A stretch of 35,188 nt of DNA from Desulfonauticus submarinus (GTDB taxonomy: Bacteria; Desulfobacterota; Desulfovibrionia; Desulfovibrionales; Desulfonatronovibrionaceae): contig NZ_FNIN01000014.1 in assembly GCF_900104045.1 (NCBI RefSeq), positions 7,501-42,688 of the forward strand, written 5' to 3'. The notes beneath the pieces are model-generated. The model ran no database searches and was not told the DNA's origin. It saw nothing but the letters and a program-made list of their open reading frames with translations. A program made the position numbers and the translations under genes. Shown in pieces: positions 1 to 7,448 of the stretch (position 1 is its first letter; each line of letters starts with the position of its first letter).

Positions 1-662
1 TCTGGTGGGGGAGTTATAGCGTTAATATAAAGTTTGCTTAATCCAAGTCCAAAGCGTGATAAGTCTTTTTTTAAAAGAATTTCTAAATCCGCAGAAAATT
101 CGTCATATTTTCCTGGGAGATCAAATAAGGTATCTAAATTTTCTCCCAAGTAATCGTTAAATTTAGATACAACTACTTTACTAAGATAATCTTCAATATC
201 CTTTAAGGTAAAGGATGCTTTTGTTCCTACAAGAGAATTAATAAACAACACTGGTTGGACTATTCGGAGGTCTAAAGTGCCAAATGCTCTTAATCTAACT
301 AAGCCTAGCTTAGAATCTTTAAAAGCCACAGGATCTTTGGTGCCCCATTTTATGTTGGGAAAAATTTTCATGTTTACAAAATATACTTCTGCTCTTAAAG
401 GGCTTGTCATTCCCCAAGGGATTGAAAGTATTTTGGTTAAAATAGGAATATTAGCTGTAGTTAAGGTGTGTCTTCCAGCTCCAAATGCGTCAATTGCTTG
501 TCCTTGATAATAAAAAACAGCAGCTTGACTGTTTCTTACGATTAATTGAGCTCCCCATTTGATTTCTCCAGAACCTTTTTGAGGAATTCTATGAGCTAAT
601 TCTGTCCCTTTATCGTCAAACCATTCAATAACTTCTAAAAAAACACTGTTATTGGTTCCCAT
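1..662 (-). CDS. SPFH-domain / virion-core-like protein (partial, 3' end outside window)
   Basis: The reading frame is open from an ATG at 660-662 down to base 3 (220 codons) and runs off the left edge, so the C-terminus is missing. A good ribosome-binding site (AAAGGAG) lies just upstream of the ATG. The start MGTNNSVFLEVIEWFDDKGT, the following KWGAQLIVRNSQAAVFYYQG and the later PWGMTSPLRAEVYFVN are typical of the SPFH-domain proteins annotated as 'virion core protein' (YdjI-like). These are cytosolic or membrane-associated scaffold-type proteins, often with a C-terminal zinc-ribbon, which cannot be checked here. The gene starts 18 bases after the membrane-protein gene at 681-1535, so the two are probably co-transcribed. 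The family is recognised by eye from sequence style; the cellular role is unknown. Confidence 0.8.
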   Translation of the reverse strand, partial: MGTNNSVFLEVIEWFDDKGTELAHRIPQKGSGEIKWGAQLIVRNSQAAVFYYQGQAIDAFGAGRHTLTTANIPILTKILSIPWGMTSPLRAEVYFVNMKIFPNIKWGTKDPVAFKDSKLGLVRLRAFGTLDLRIVQPVLFINSLVGTKASFTLKDIEDYLSKVVVSKFNDYLGENLDTLFDLPGKYDEFSADLEILLKKDLSRFGLGLSKLYINAITPPP

Positions 663-680
663 AATAACTCCTTTTAAACA

Positions 681-1535
681 TTAGGTTTCTTTTTTTGTTT
701 TCATATAAATAAAAGTTAAAGCCAAAGCAAAGCAAGAGGCCATTAGACCTATAATTACATCATAGTAGATTGGAGCAGTAAGACATAACCTCATAAGTAG
801 AGTAGCAATTGCATACCCAGAGTTGCGGAAAGTATCTTTAAAGGTAGGGAAATATCTATGGGCTATAAGTACAATAAGTATATCACTAAAGATAAGTAAT
901 GTATAAAATTCATTAAAGAAAGTTATTAATTGTTTATGATTAAAATAAGAGTATATATTATAAACCCCCATAGAAATAAAAATTACTAGCAATAAAAGAG
1001 AAATTATTTTTTTGGATCCTACAAAATAGAAGATATTTTTTCCGCGAATTTGTTCTTTTTTATGAGCATCTTTTAAGATAAGATAATAAAAAAACAAAAT
1101 TAGATAAATTAAAAGAGAGCCCAGAGCATAGGTCCCTATTTGCCAAATAATAGAAAGATGGCTTGCAAAATTTATAGGTTCATTAAACTCTGTAAGAAGT
1201 TTAAAACAATTTCTTAAAAAAATTAGGGAAAGAATTTCCAATTGTTTGCCTACAGCTTTAGATACTGAACACGGTAAAACAAAAATAAAGCTTATGACTT
1301 CAAAAATTAAAAGTAGAGAAAATGCAAGATGGACTGCAAAAAAAGGATTTGAGGGCAAAAGAAGACTAAAAGAAGAAGACGGCAATAAATTAAATCTTTT
1401 TAGTTCTATTAAAACTAAGCTTAAGGTAAAGATAAAGACTAACAAAGATGCTATGATCTCTTGTCCTTTTTTACTTTCCCACAAAGCATGCAAAGGATCA
1501 AAGCAAAAATTTGTCCATACTATTAACTTTTCCAT
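681..1535 (-). CDS. multi-pass membrane protein of unknown function
   Basis: This 284-residue protein is very hydrophobic, with about seven likely membrane segments (roughly residues 27-46, 65-90, 133-155, 177-197, 206-226 and two near the C-terminus). I recognise no family, catalytic motif or lipobox. The ATG has no clear ribosome-binding site. A promoter-like TTGACA/TAGCAT pair upstream would put the transcript start almost on the start codon, so translation may be leaderless or begin further in. It lies upstream of and close to the SPFH-like gene (18-base gap), and the likely two-gene operon suggests a membrane partner for that protein, but this is inference only. Confidence 0.7.
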   Translation of the reverse strand: MEKLIVWTNFCFDPLHALWESKKGQEIIASLLVFIFTLSLVLIELKRFNLLPSSSFSLLLPSNPFFAVHLAFSLLLIFEVISFIFVLPCSVSKAVGKQLEILSLIFLRNCFKLLTEFNEPINFASHLSIIWQIGTYALGSLLIYLILFFYYLILKDAHKKEQIRGKNIFYFVGSKKIISLLLLVIFISMGVYNIYSYFNHKQLITFFNEFYTLLIFSDILIVLIAHRYFPTFKDTFRNSGYAIATLLMRLCLTAPIYYDVIIGLMASCFALALTFIYMKTKKET

Positions 1536-1542
1536 AAGGAAT

Positions 1543-1572
1543 ATGCTATGCCAAAAAATAGGTTGCTGTCAA
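1543..1572 (-). promoter_or_regulatory. candidate sigma70-type promoter for the membrane protein/SPFH pair
   Basis: On the minus strand there is a perfect TTGACA (1567-1572), an 18-base spacer and TAGCAT (1543-1548, four of six matches to TATAAT). It sits immediately upstream of the minus-strand gene starting at 1535, in the gap between divergently transcribed genes. Assigned by eye only; the start point would fall close to the ATG. Confidence 0.4.
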
Positions 1573-1656
1573 AATATTATGGGTAGTAAATTTAAGGATA
1601 GATTCTAATTTGACCTTATGAAGAAAAATTTTTAGGCTTTATTTTTGAGGGTAAAG

Positions 1657-2145
1657 ATGAAGATGTGGTGGTATAAAATAAAAAGAACCTTTAGATATTG
1701 GTATTTAAGGATTTTGCGTTTAAAATCTTCTCCTGAAAGCATTGCCCTAGGATTAGCTTTAGGTGTATTGGTAGGCTTTTGGCCCATTATTCCTTTTCAG
1801 ACAGTAGTGGCCGTAGCTTTGGCTTTTTTATTTAGAAGCAATAAGATAGCAGCGGCTTTAGGTACCTGGGTATCCAATCCTTTAAATGTACCCTTTTTAT
1901 ATTATTTATTTTATATTATTGGAAAGTATTTTTGGCCAGTTAATGCTAAAATAGATTTTTCTCATCTTGCTATGAAAGAATTGATTAATACAGGATGGGA
2001 TGTTTTTATGGCAATGTGTATTGGTGGAACAATTTTAGGTATCCCTGCTTCTATATTAACCTATTTTATTTTCTTAAAACTTTTGAAAGCATATAGACAA
2101 AGAAAATTGGAAAAAAAATATCGCCGTGCGCATCAATTATCCTAA
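1657..2145 (+). CDS. DUF2062 membrane protein
   Basis: A 162-residue protein with a basic N-terminus followed by two hydrophobic segments containing the DUF2062 signature: ALGLALGVLVGFWPIIPFQT, then FRSNKIAAALGTWVSNP and a third membrane stretch near residues 113-140. I chose the ATG at 1657 because GAGG at 1647-1650 gives good ribosome-binding spacing; an in-frame TTG at 1645 would add four residues. DUF2062 proteins are small inner-membrane proteins without a defined reaction. Here the gene overlaps the rsmA start by 20 bases, so the two are translationally coupled. The same domain recurs as the C-terminal part of the glycosyltransferase at 14468-15613. Confidence 0.85.
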   Translation: MKMWWYKIKRTFRYWYLRILRLKSSPESIALGLALGVLVGFWPIIPFQTVVAVALAFLFRSNKIAAALGTWVSNPLNVPFLYYLFYIIGKYFWPVNAKIDFSHLAMKELINTGWDVFMAMCIGGTILGIPASILTYFIFLKLLKAYRQRKLEKKYRRAHQLS

Positions 2146-2908
2146 AAAAAGTTTGGGCCAGCATTTTTTGCGGGACCAAAATATCTGCCATAAGATTGTA
2201 CGATCCTTAGATATTGATTCAAAAGATACCTTGCTAGAAATTGGTCCTGGCCAAGGAGCGCTTACAAAAATTGTTTTTTCTTATGATTTCCATAGGATTA
2301 TTGCTTTTGAAAAAGATAAAAAATTGGTTTTTTCTTTAAAACAAGAATTTCCTAATCTTGATCTCGTAAATATAGATGCCTTAAAATTTAGGTGGGAAAA
2401 ATTAAATAGTATTTCCTGTCTTAAATTGTTTGGCAATTTGCCTTATAATGTTGCTTCGCCGCTTTTGTGGGATATTTTAAGTTCAGTTTTTTCTTATAAG
2501 AAGGCTGTTTTTATGGTTCAAAAAGAAGTTGGGGAGAGGATTATTGCAAAACCAGGAACAAAAACTTATGGAGCTCTTAGCGTGTGGTTGCAGAGTTTTG
2601 CCTGTCCTAAACTTCTTTTTCATGTTTCGCCAAATGTATTTTATCCTCCACCAAAGGTGTGGTCATCTGTGCTTTGTTTTACTCCCAGAGAAGATGCTCC
2701 TATAGAGTTAAAATCTAAACTGTCTAAAGTGGTAAAAATCTTTTTTCAGCATAGAAGAAAACAAGTTCAAAAGATTTTAAAGAGCTATTTTAATAAAAAT
2801 AATATTAACATTGAAAATTTTGATCTTAAACAGCGACCTGAAGATTTTAGTCCAGAATTATTTTGGCTTTTAACTCGAGAAATATGTTTTAGGGACAAAA
2901 GGGGATAG
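2126..2908 (+). CDS. rsmA: 16S rRNA dimethyladenosine transferase RsmA (KsgA)
   Basis: RsmA dimethylates two adjacent adenosines in the 3' terminal hairpin of 16S rRNA using S-adenosylmethionine, late in small-subunit assembly. The protein (260 residues, usual family length) opens with PKKSLGQHFLRD, has the SAM motif LEIGPGQGALT near residue 40, the catalytic motif NLPYNVASP near residue 105, and the C-terminal helical region with FFQHRRKQ. The start is a GTG at 2126 inside the end of the DUF2062 gene; no strong ribosome-binding site is visible, consistent with coupling to the upstream gene. Its last 20 bases overlap the end of the convergent LolA-like gene. Confidence 0.93.
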   Translation: MRINYPKKSLGQHFLRDQNICHKIVRSLDIDSKDTLLEIGPGQGALTKIVFSYDFHRIIAFEKDKKLVFSLKQEFPNLDLVNIDALKFRWEKLNSISCLKLFGNLPYNVASPLLWDILSSVFSYKKAVFMVQKEVGERIIAKPGTKTYGALSVWLQSFACPKLLFHVSPNVFYPPPKVWSSVLCFTPREDAPIELKSKLSKVVKIFFQHRRKQVQKILKSYFNKNNINIENFDLKQRPEDFSPELFWLLTREICFRDKRG

Positions 2909-3494
2909 ATTCTTTTAAATTTATTTGATGATTATAAAAAATAAGACGGGTAAAATCTAAATCTTTTTCATATAGCTCTAAAGAATGAAGAGTTTGCTGA
3001 TCTTTATTAAATTGCAATTTCAAATATTTTAAAGGGATATTTTTTTGCTTAGGTGTTAATTGTAATTTAAGAGGGTTTTTAGAAAGTATTTTAAAAGAAA
3101 ATTGAGATGAGATCCATTTTAAATTAAAAGTTGTCCAAACTATAATTTGTTGTTTAATTAAAGCCATTTGTCTGTTTTCGGATATGTTAAATTTTTTTAT
3201 CTTTTTATCAACGTCATTCCAACTTTTCCCTGTATTTTTTAAAAAACAAAATCCCATTTTTACTGGCTCTGTATATTCCCAACGTAAATAGTCTGGTTTT
3301 TGAAAGTAAAATTTTCCTTTTGATATCAGTACTTTTTTAAATATGGAGAGATGTTTTTCTTGAGTAAAGTTACATTTTAAGGATTTTATATTTTGTATAT
3401 TACTTTCTATTTGCTTTAAAAAATTTAAATTTTGAGCAAAACTAAGATTTGAGAAAGCAAGGATAAAAATAGAAAAAATTAGTTTTTTGCCCAT
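2889..3494 (-). CDS. LolA-like outer-membrane lipoprotein carrier of the polyene cluster
   Basis: A 201-residue exported protein. Residues 1-20 form a signal peptide (basic KK, hydrophobic core, ending NLSFAQ). The mature part has LolA-family features: KSLKCNFTQEKHLSIF and then GKFYFQKPDYLRWEYTEP, the strand pattern in which LolA proteins bind acyl chains in a half-barrel. LolA homologues are regular members of aryl-polyene and xanthomonadin clusters and are thought to carry the lipid-like product across the periplasm. It is the last gene of the long minus-strand operon and overlaps the preceding dehydratase-like gene by 16 bases. Its stop lies inside the end of convergent rsmA, leaving no room for a separate intrinsic terminator. 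Confidence 0.8.
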   Translation of the reverse strand: MGKKLIFSIFILAFSNLSFAQNLNFLKQIESNIQNIKSLKCNFTQEKHLSIFKKVLISKGKFYFQKPDYLRWEYTEPVKMGFCFLKNTGKSWNDVDKKIKKFNISENRQMALIKQQIIVWTTFNLKWISSQFSFKILSKNPLKLQLTPKQKNIPLKYLKLQFNKDQQTLHSLELYEKDLDFTRLIFYNHQINLKESIPFCP

Positions 3495-3907
3495 AGTTTT
3501 ATTTTCCCGCAGGCAATAATTTTTGTGTTTTTAAATACTTTTCCCAAAACTAGGGAAAATTGATGAAAAGAAGTAATGTGTTTTACTTCTACTTTCAAAG
3601 TATCTCCACATGTAGCTTGTCCCTTAATTTGAATATCTTGAACGCCTACTAAAAATCCTTCTGGGATAGGAAGATTGTTTTTTAAAGCCAGATATCCCTG
3701 AAAGGCTCCATAGGTTTGTGCCATTAGTTCTATAAAGATTATTTCCTCTACCTCGTTAGATAGAAGAAAAATATTATTTTGTTTTATAATAGTAACTCCT
3801 GTTGCAAAGTTAGTGGAACAAAAGACCAATTTATCCAATAAAAGCATTGGTCTTTTATGGGGAAGGAGTTTACTAGCAGAAATGGGAAATTTAAAAGGAT
3901 TAACCAT
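3479..3907 (-). CDS. ApeP-like hot-dog dehydratase subunit (keeps the Glu, lacks the His)
   Basis: A 142-residue hot-dog-fold protein of the FabZ/ApeP type. It shows the N-terminal LLPHKRPMLLLDKL and the central helix motif FIELMAQTYG, whose Glu60 matches the FabZ catalytic Glu. The segment where FabZ carries GHFPG with the catalytic His reads NNIFLLSNEVEE, with no His. In APE systems two such proteins (ApeI and ApeP) are thought to act together as the 3-hydroxyacyl-ACP dehydratase; the likely partner here is encoded at 17429-17800. I chose the ATG at 3907, which overlaps the ligase stop (ATGGTTAA); an in-frame TTG at 3928 would add seven residues. Function is inferred from family and context. 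Confidence 0.8.
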   Translation of the reverse strand: MVNPFKFPISASKLLPHKRPMLLLDKLVFCSTNFATGVTIIKQNNIFLLSNEVEEIIFIELMAQTYGAFQGYLALKNNLPIPEGFLVGVQDIQIKGQATCGDTLKVEVKHITSFHQFSLVLGKVFKNTKIIACGKIKLWAKN

Positions 3908-5216
3908 GTTTTTTTTGTCGATAATCAAAAAATAAGACAGGCTTTCTTTTATTTGGTTGAATGATCTTTGAGTTTACTTTTTGAGGCGTGGTGATAATAA
4001 CCTCTGGTTTTACTCTTATATTCGCAGCAATTTTCTCAGCAATTTGTTCTGAGTTTAAATGAGCGTCTGTAGTCCCAACCACAACTTTGACTATATCTGA
4101 TAACTCGTAGTGATTATACACTTCTAAGTAGTAGTTTTTTATGCTAGGAATTTTTTGTAACACAGCAAATATAGCAGGTGGATAAACTGTGGTGCCTTTT
4201 ATTTTTAGGGCTTGAGATTTTCTCCCTAAAATAGGGCTTAACCGAGGAGAGTTGCGTCCACATTTACAGGGGGTTGTATCTAAAAAAGCTATGTCTCCTG
4301 TTTTAAATCTTAAAAGAGGCATCCCTTCCACTCTGAGAGGAGTAGCAACAACTTCTCCAATTTTGCCCGGTGGCAAGATGTTACCATTTTCATCAACTAT
4401 TTCTAAAATAATTAAGTCTGGATGTAAGTGCCCTCCTTTTCCATATTCACATTCACAGAAAGCAGTGCCCATTTCAGAACTGGCATAAGTGCCAAAGAGT
4501 TTGGCCCTCCATTTTTGATGGAGTAATTTTCCTAAGGGCATAAGTGAAAAGTCGTGGTATCGAATTGGTTCTCCAATACAAATGAGTTTTTGAATTGTGG
4601 TTGTTTGAGGAGAAATTCCTTCTTCTTCTAGAAATAGAGCTAAATTTAGAAGTAAACTTGGAACTCCTATGATGACAGAGGGATTATATTTGCATACAAG
4701 TTCAGCGAGGATTGGTATGCTTGAAGATCCACCGCGAATAGCTGTAGCTCCAATACGTTGCAATCCTAAGAAATAAGCAAGGCCTGCCATAAAACATCTA
4801 TCCAAAGCCACTGCAATAAGTACAATGTCTTTTGATGTTATTTGGGCGGTTTTTAGAGAGATTTCTTCATTATAGCCAAGACGGTTTATATCTTTTGAGG
4901 TTAGATAAATAGCAATAGGATCTCCTGTTGTGCCAGAAGTAAGAGAAATATCTACTATTTGGGATGAAGGAGTACATATAAAGTCTTGAGGATAGCGACA
5001 TAAGTCTTTTTTGGTAGTAAAAGGCAATCTAGAGAGTTCTTTTGTGGTTTTTATTTGTAAGGGGTCAATTTTAAGTTGTTTAAACAGTTTTTTATAAAAA
5101 GGTGAGTAAGTAGAGATATATTTAAGATGTTTTTGGAGCAGGGAATTTTGTAGCTTTTGTATTTGTTCGAATGAATTAAATTCACATAGAGAATCTTTAA
5201 ATTTATTTTCCATCAT
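3900..5216 (-). CDS. PaaK-type (phenylacetate-CoA ligase-like) adenylating enzyme
   Basis: A 438-residue adenylate-forming enzyme. The N-terminus has the PaaK-like YSPFYKKLFK and LPFTTKKDLC; the phosphate-binding motif is SLTSGTTGDP; the adenine/substrate region is FGTYASSEMGTAFCECEYG; TGDIAFLD is followed by the PCKCGRNSPRLSPILGR typical of PaaK/F390-synthetase relatives; a C-terminal swivel domain follows. It likely activates an aryl acid as an acyl-adenylate for loading onto CoA or directly onto a cluster ACP, i.e. the starter-loading step. APE clusters generally have an adenylating ligase for this, though not always of PaaK type. It starts right after the acyltransferase stop (TAAATGATG), with tandem ATGs. 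The actual substrate cannot be read from sequence. Confidence 0.85.
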   Translation of the reverse strand: MMENKFKDSLCEFNSFEQIQKLQNSLLQKHLKYISTYSPFYKKLFKQLKIDPLQIKTTKELSRLPFTTKKDLCRYPQDFICTPSSQIVDISLTSGTTGDPIAIYLTSKDINRLGYNEEISLKTAQITSKDIVLIAVALDRCFMAGLAYFLGLQRIGATAIRGGSSSIPILAELVCKYNPSVIIGVPSLLLNLALFLEEEGISPQTTTIQKLICIGEPIRYHDFSLMPLGKLLHQKWRAKLFGTYASSEMGTAFCECEYGKGGHLHPDLIILEIVDENGNILPPGKIGEVVATPLRVEGMPLLRFKTGDIAFLDTTPCKCGRNSPRLSPILGRKSQALKIKGTTVYPPAIFAVLQKIPSIKNYYLEVYNHYELSDIVKVVVGTTDAHLNSEQIAEKIAANIRVKPEVIITTPQKVNSKIIQPNKRKPVLFFDYRQKKHG

Positions 5217-5951
5217 TTAAGCCTTTTCTATTTTTTGCAGGGTAAGTTGAATTATTTTTTTTACCTGTTTTCTCATTTCTATATAGGAAGAAAATTGAGA
5301 AGGCAATACTGGTGATAGAATTTTGACTTTTATTGGATGACGTTCAAACCAAATGCTGCCTGGACGTAAAAAAATGTTTGTCCCTTGAATACAGAAGGGA
5401 ATGATAGGGACATTTGTTTGTTTAGCAATCTTAAATGCTCCTGTATAAAATCGGCCTAATTCCCCAGTTCGACTGCGATGAGCTTCTGGGAAGAAACAAA
5501 GGGCACAGTTTTGATTTAAATAATATTGGGCTTGAGATATGGTTTGGTCTAAGTCTAGTTTTTCAGTATTTAGATATTGGGCTAAGTGCATAAAAGGAGC
5601 ATAAAACCAAATTTTGAAAGGCCAATCCCTGACTACAAATATGACATTACTAAAAGGTAAAAGAGCCATTAAATAGACATCAAAAAAAGATAGATGATTA
5701 GCTACTATAATACAAGGTGGTTTTAAAGTTTTGGGATTGCTGATTTCTAGTTTTATTGGCACAAATATAGAAACTATTTTTAAGCATCCCTTACCATAAA
5801 GCCAGATTAGTAGACGTGTTAATTTCCCTGTTGCATTAGGAATAAATATCCTTGCAACTAAACTAATGGGCAAACCAATGGCAATGGCAAAACTCGTCCA
5901 AATTATAAGTAATGGGTAAAGAAAAACGTTTAAAAAAATTTTGTTTAACAA
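5217..5951 (-). CDS. PlsC-family 1-acylglycerol-3-phosphate O-acyltransferase-like protein
   Basis: A 244-residue membrane acyltransferase: an N-terminal hydrophobic anchor (residues 8-36), then the PlsC-family HX4D motif NHLSFFD (His86, Asp91), and the substrate-binding motif FPEAHRSRTG, where the usual FPEGTRSR is slightly altered. These enzymes move an acyl chain from acyl-ACP or acyl-CoA to a glycerol-phosphate-like acceptor at the cytoplasmic membrane. Inside this operon it is likely to link the polyene acyl chain, or an ordinary fatty acid, to the lipid anchor. It overlaps the end of the upstream ACP gene by 7 bases, which fits an ACP-dependent step. Confidence 0.85.
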   Translation of the reverse strand: MLNKIFLNVFLYPLLIIWTSFAIAIGLPISLVARIFIPNATGKLTRLLIWLYGKGCLKIVSIFVPIKLEISNPKTLKPPCIIVANHLSFFDVYLMALLPFSNVIFVVRDWPFKIWFYAPFMHLAQYLNTEKLDLDQTISQAQYYLNQNCALCFFPEAHRSRTGELGRFYTGAFKIAKQTNVPIIPFCIQGTNIFLRPGSIWFERHPIKVKILSPVLPSQFSSYIEMRKQVKKIIQLTLQKIEKA

Positions 5952-6226
5952 GATTTGTTTTTATTTTTTTCTATTTGTTTTTTGGCAATAATAAAATTAT
6001 AAAGGTCTTGCAGGGTTTGTATTGACTTTATATCTTCATCTTCTTTAATTTTAAAGTTAAATGCTGTTTCTAAAACAATAATCATATCTACAGTATCAAG
6101 GCTATCTAATCCTAGATCTTCATAAAGATGAGCTTCTGGTATCATTTGTTCAGGGTCTAATTCAAACTCTTCTATTAACGCTTTATTTACTGTATCTATA
6201 ATCTCTTTATTAGTCATCTTCTTCAT
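5945..6226 (-). CDS. acyl carrier protein 1 of the polyene cluster
   Basis: A 93-residue acidic helical protein with the phosphopantetheine attachment motif DLGLDSLDTVD (Ser42). It carries growing acyl chains as thioesters for the cluster ketosynthases. The gene overlaps the end of the upstream ketosynthase gene by 17 bases. Two starts are possible: ATG at 6224-6226, only two bases after the AAGGAG ribosome-binding site, or the in-frame ATG three codons later (6215-6217), which has a longer but more workable spacing. The C-terminus is unusually Lys-rich (EKNKNKSC). A second ACP at 13055-13315 gives the two-ACP set that is usual in APE clusters. Confidence 0.92.
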   Translation of the reverse strand: MKKMTNKEIIDTVNKALIEEFELDPEQMIPEAHLYEDLGLDSLDTVDMIIVLETAFNFKIKEDEDIKSIQTLQDLYNFIIAKKQIEKNKNKSC

Positions 6227-7448
6227 ATCTCCTTAAGATAAGACTAGAGTTTATTCCTCCTAAAGCAAAGTTATTTTTAAGTATAATCTTTAGTTTTTTA
6301 TCTATAATTTTTTGTACATACTTTAATTTAGAACACTGGGGGTCAACTTGCTCTAGGTTGCGAGTAGGCAAAATTTTGTTTTCTTGCAACATAAAAATGC
6401 AACAAATGATTTCCAATGCCCCACTTGCTGCCATAGTATGGCCTAAATGTCCTTTTAAACTACTAACAGGGATATTTGTTCCTAGCACTTCATAGATTGC
6501 ATTAGATTCTACAATATCTCCTTGGATTGTGCCAGTGGCGTGCGCATTAAGATAATCTATTTGTTGAGACGTAAGTTTGGCTTGTTTTAAAACATTTTGC
6601 AAACATTTTTTAAGAGATGTTGTTGATGGATTGGCAATATGAGAAGGATCAGTGTTTGAAGAAAAGGCTAATATTTCTGCGTAAATGTTAGCTTTTCTTT
6701 TTTTTGCTGATTCTAATGATTCGAGAATAAGGATACCACTACCTTCACTACAGACTACTCCATCTCTGTTAATATCAAATGGACGTGGTGTATTGTGGGG
6801 AGAGAAATTATATTTTGTAGAAGCAGCATTCATAATATCAAACGTAGCTACAGTAAGAGGGTGTAATTCATCTGCTCCGCCACAAATTACAATATCTTCC
6901 ATTCCTTTTGAGATGAGTTCAAAGCCTTGCCCTATGGCAATACAACTAGTTGAACAAGCAGCTGCAGGGGCAAGTGTGCGTCCAGTGATTCCTAAAAATT
7001 GTCCCACATTGGCAGCACAAGAATGGTTCATTATTTGGAAAAATAAGGTTGATTTTATTTTTTCAATGCTCTTTTCTTGAAGAAAAACTTTAAAAAATTG
7101 TTCCATAGTATAAACACTTCCTGTGGTTGAGCCTAAGATAAGACTAACTTTACCAAGAGAACAATCTTTTAAGCTTAGGTTAGCATTTAAAAGAGCTTCT
7201 TTTGCGGCAAGTGCTGCATAAATAGACATAGGAGACATTGCTCTTCTATATTTACGAGGTATTTCTTTAGGATTAATATCTTTGACAACTCCTCCTACAT
7301 GAGAGCGAAGTCCTTTGATTTCTTTAAAATTGTTAATAATTGAAATGGCACTTTTATTAGAGAAAATAGATTTTTTTAAAGATTTTATGCCTCGACCAAA
7401 AGGAGATATTGCTCCTAAACCTGTGATAACTACTCGTTTTAGATCCAT
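6210..7448 (-). CDS. beta-ketoacyl-ACP synthase (catalytic KS, FabF type)
   Basis: A 412-residue condensing enzyme with the complete Cys-His-His triad: Cys165 in PAAACSTSC, His303 in NAHATGT, and His337 in LKGHLGHTMAASG after Lys332. The N-terminus VVITGLGAISPFG and the RPFDINRDG/SEGSG region are standard KAS II features. It should perform decarboxylative condensation of malonyl-ACP with an acyl-ACP. It overlaps the FAD oxidoreductase end by 10 bases and the ACP start by 17, so these three are tightly coupled. No Cys-less partner gene sits next to it, so it may act as a homodimer or use one of the distant chain-length-factor-like proteins. Confidence 0.93.
   Translation of the reverse strand: MDLKRVVITGLGAISPFGRGIKSLKKSIFSNKSAISIINNFKEIKGLRSHVGGVVKDINPKEIPRKYRRAMSPMSIYAALAAKEALLNANLSLKDCSLGKVSLILGSTTGSVYTMEQFFKVFLQEKSIEKIKSTLFFQIMNHSCAANVGQFLGITGRTLAPAAACSTSCIAIGQGFELISKGMEDIVICGGADELHPLTVATFDIMNAASTKYNFSPHNTPRPFDINRDGVVCSEGSGILILESLESAKKRKANIYAEILAFSSNTDPSHIANPSTTSLKKCLQNVLKQAKLTSQQIDYLNAHATGTIQGDIVESNAIYEVLGTNIPVSSLKGHLGHTMAASGALEIICCIFMLQENKILPTRNLEQVDPQCSKLKYVQKIIDKKLKIILKNNFALGGINSSLILRRYEEDD

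Noticed and set aside
1246-1608. 120-codon plus-strand frame antisense to the membrane protein
   Set aside because: It is Lys/Arg-rich as expected for the complement of a hydrophobic gene, and the opposite strand makes a better protein.
6685-7080. 131-codon plus-strand frame antisense to a ketosynthase
   Set aside because: The minus strand encodes a full ketosynthase with all catalytic residues; this is a shadow.
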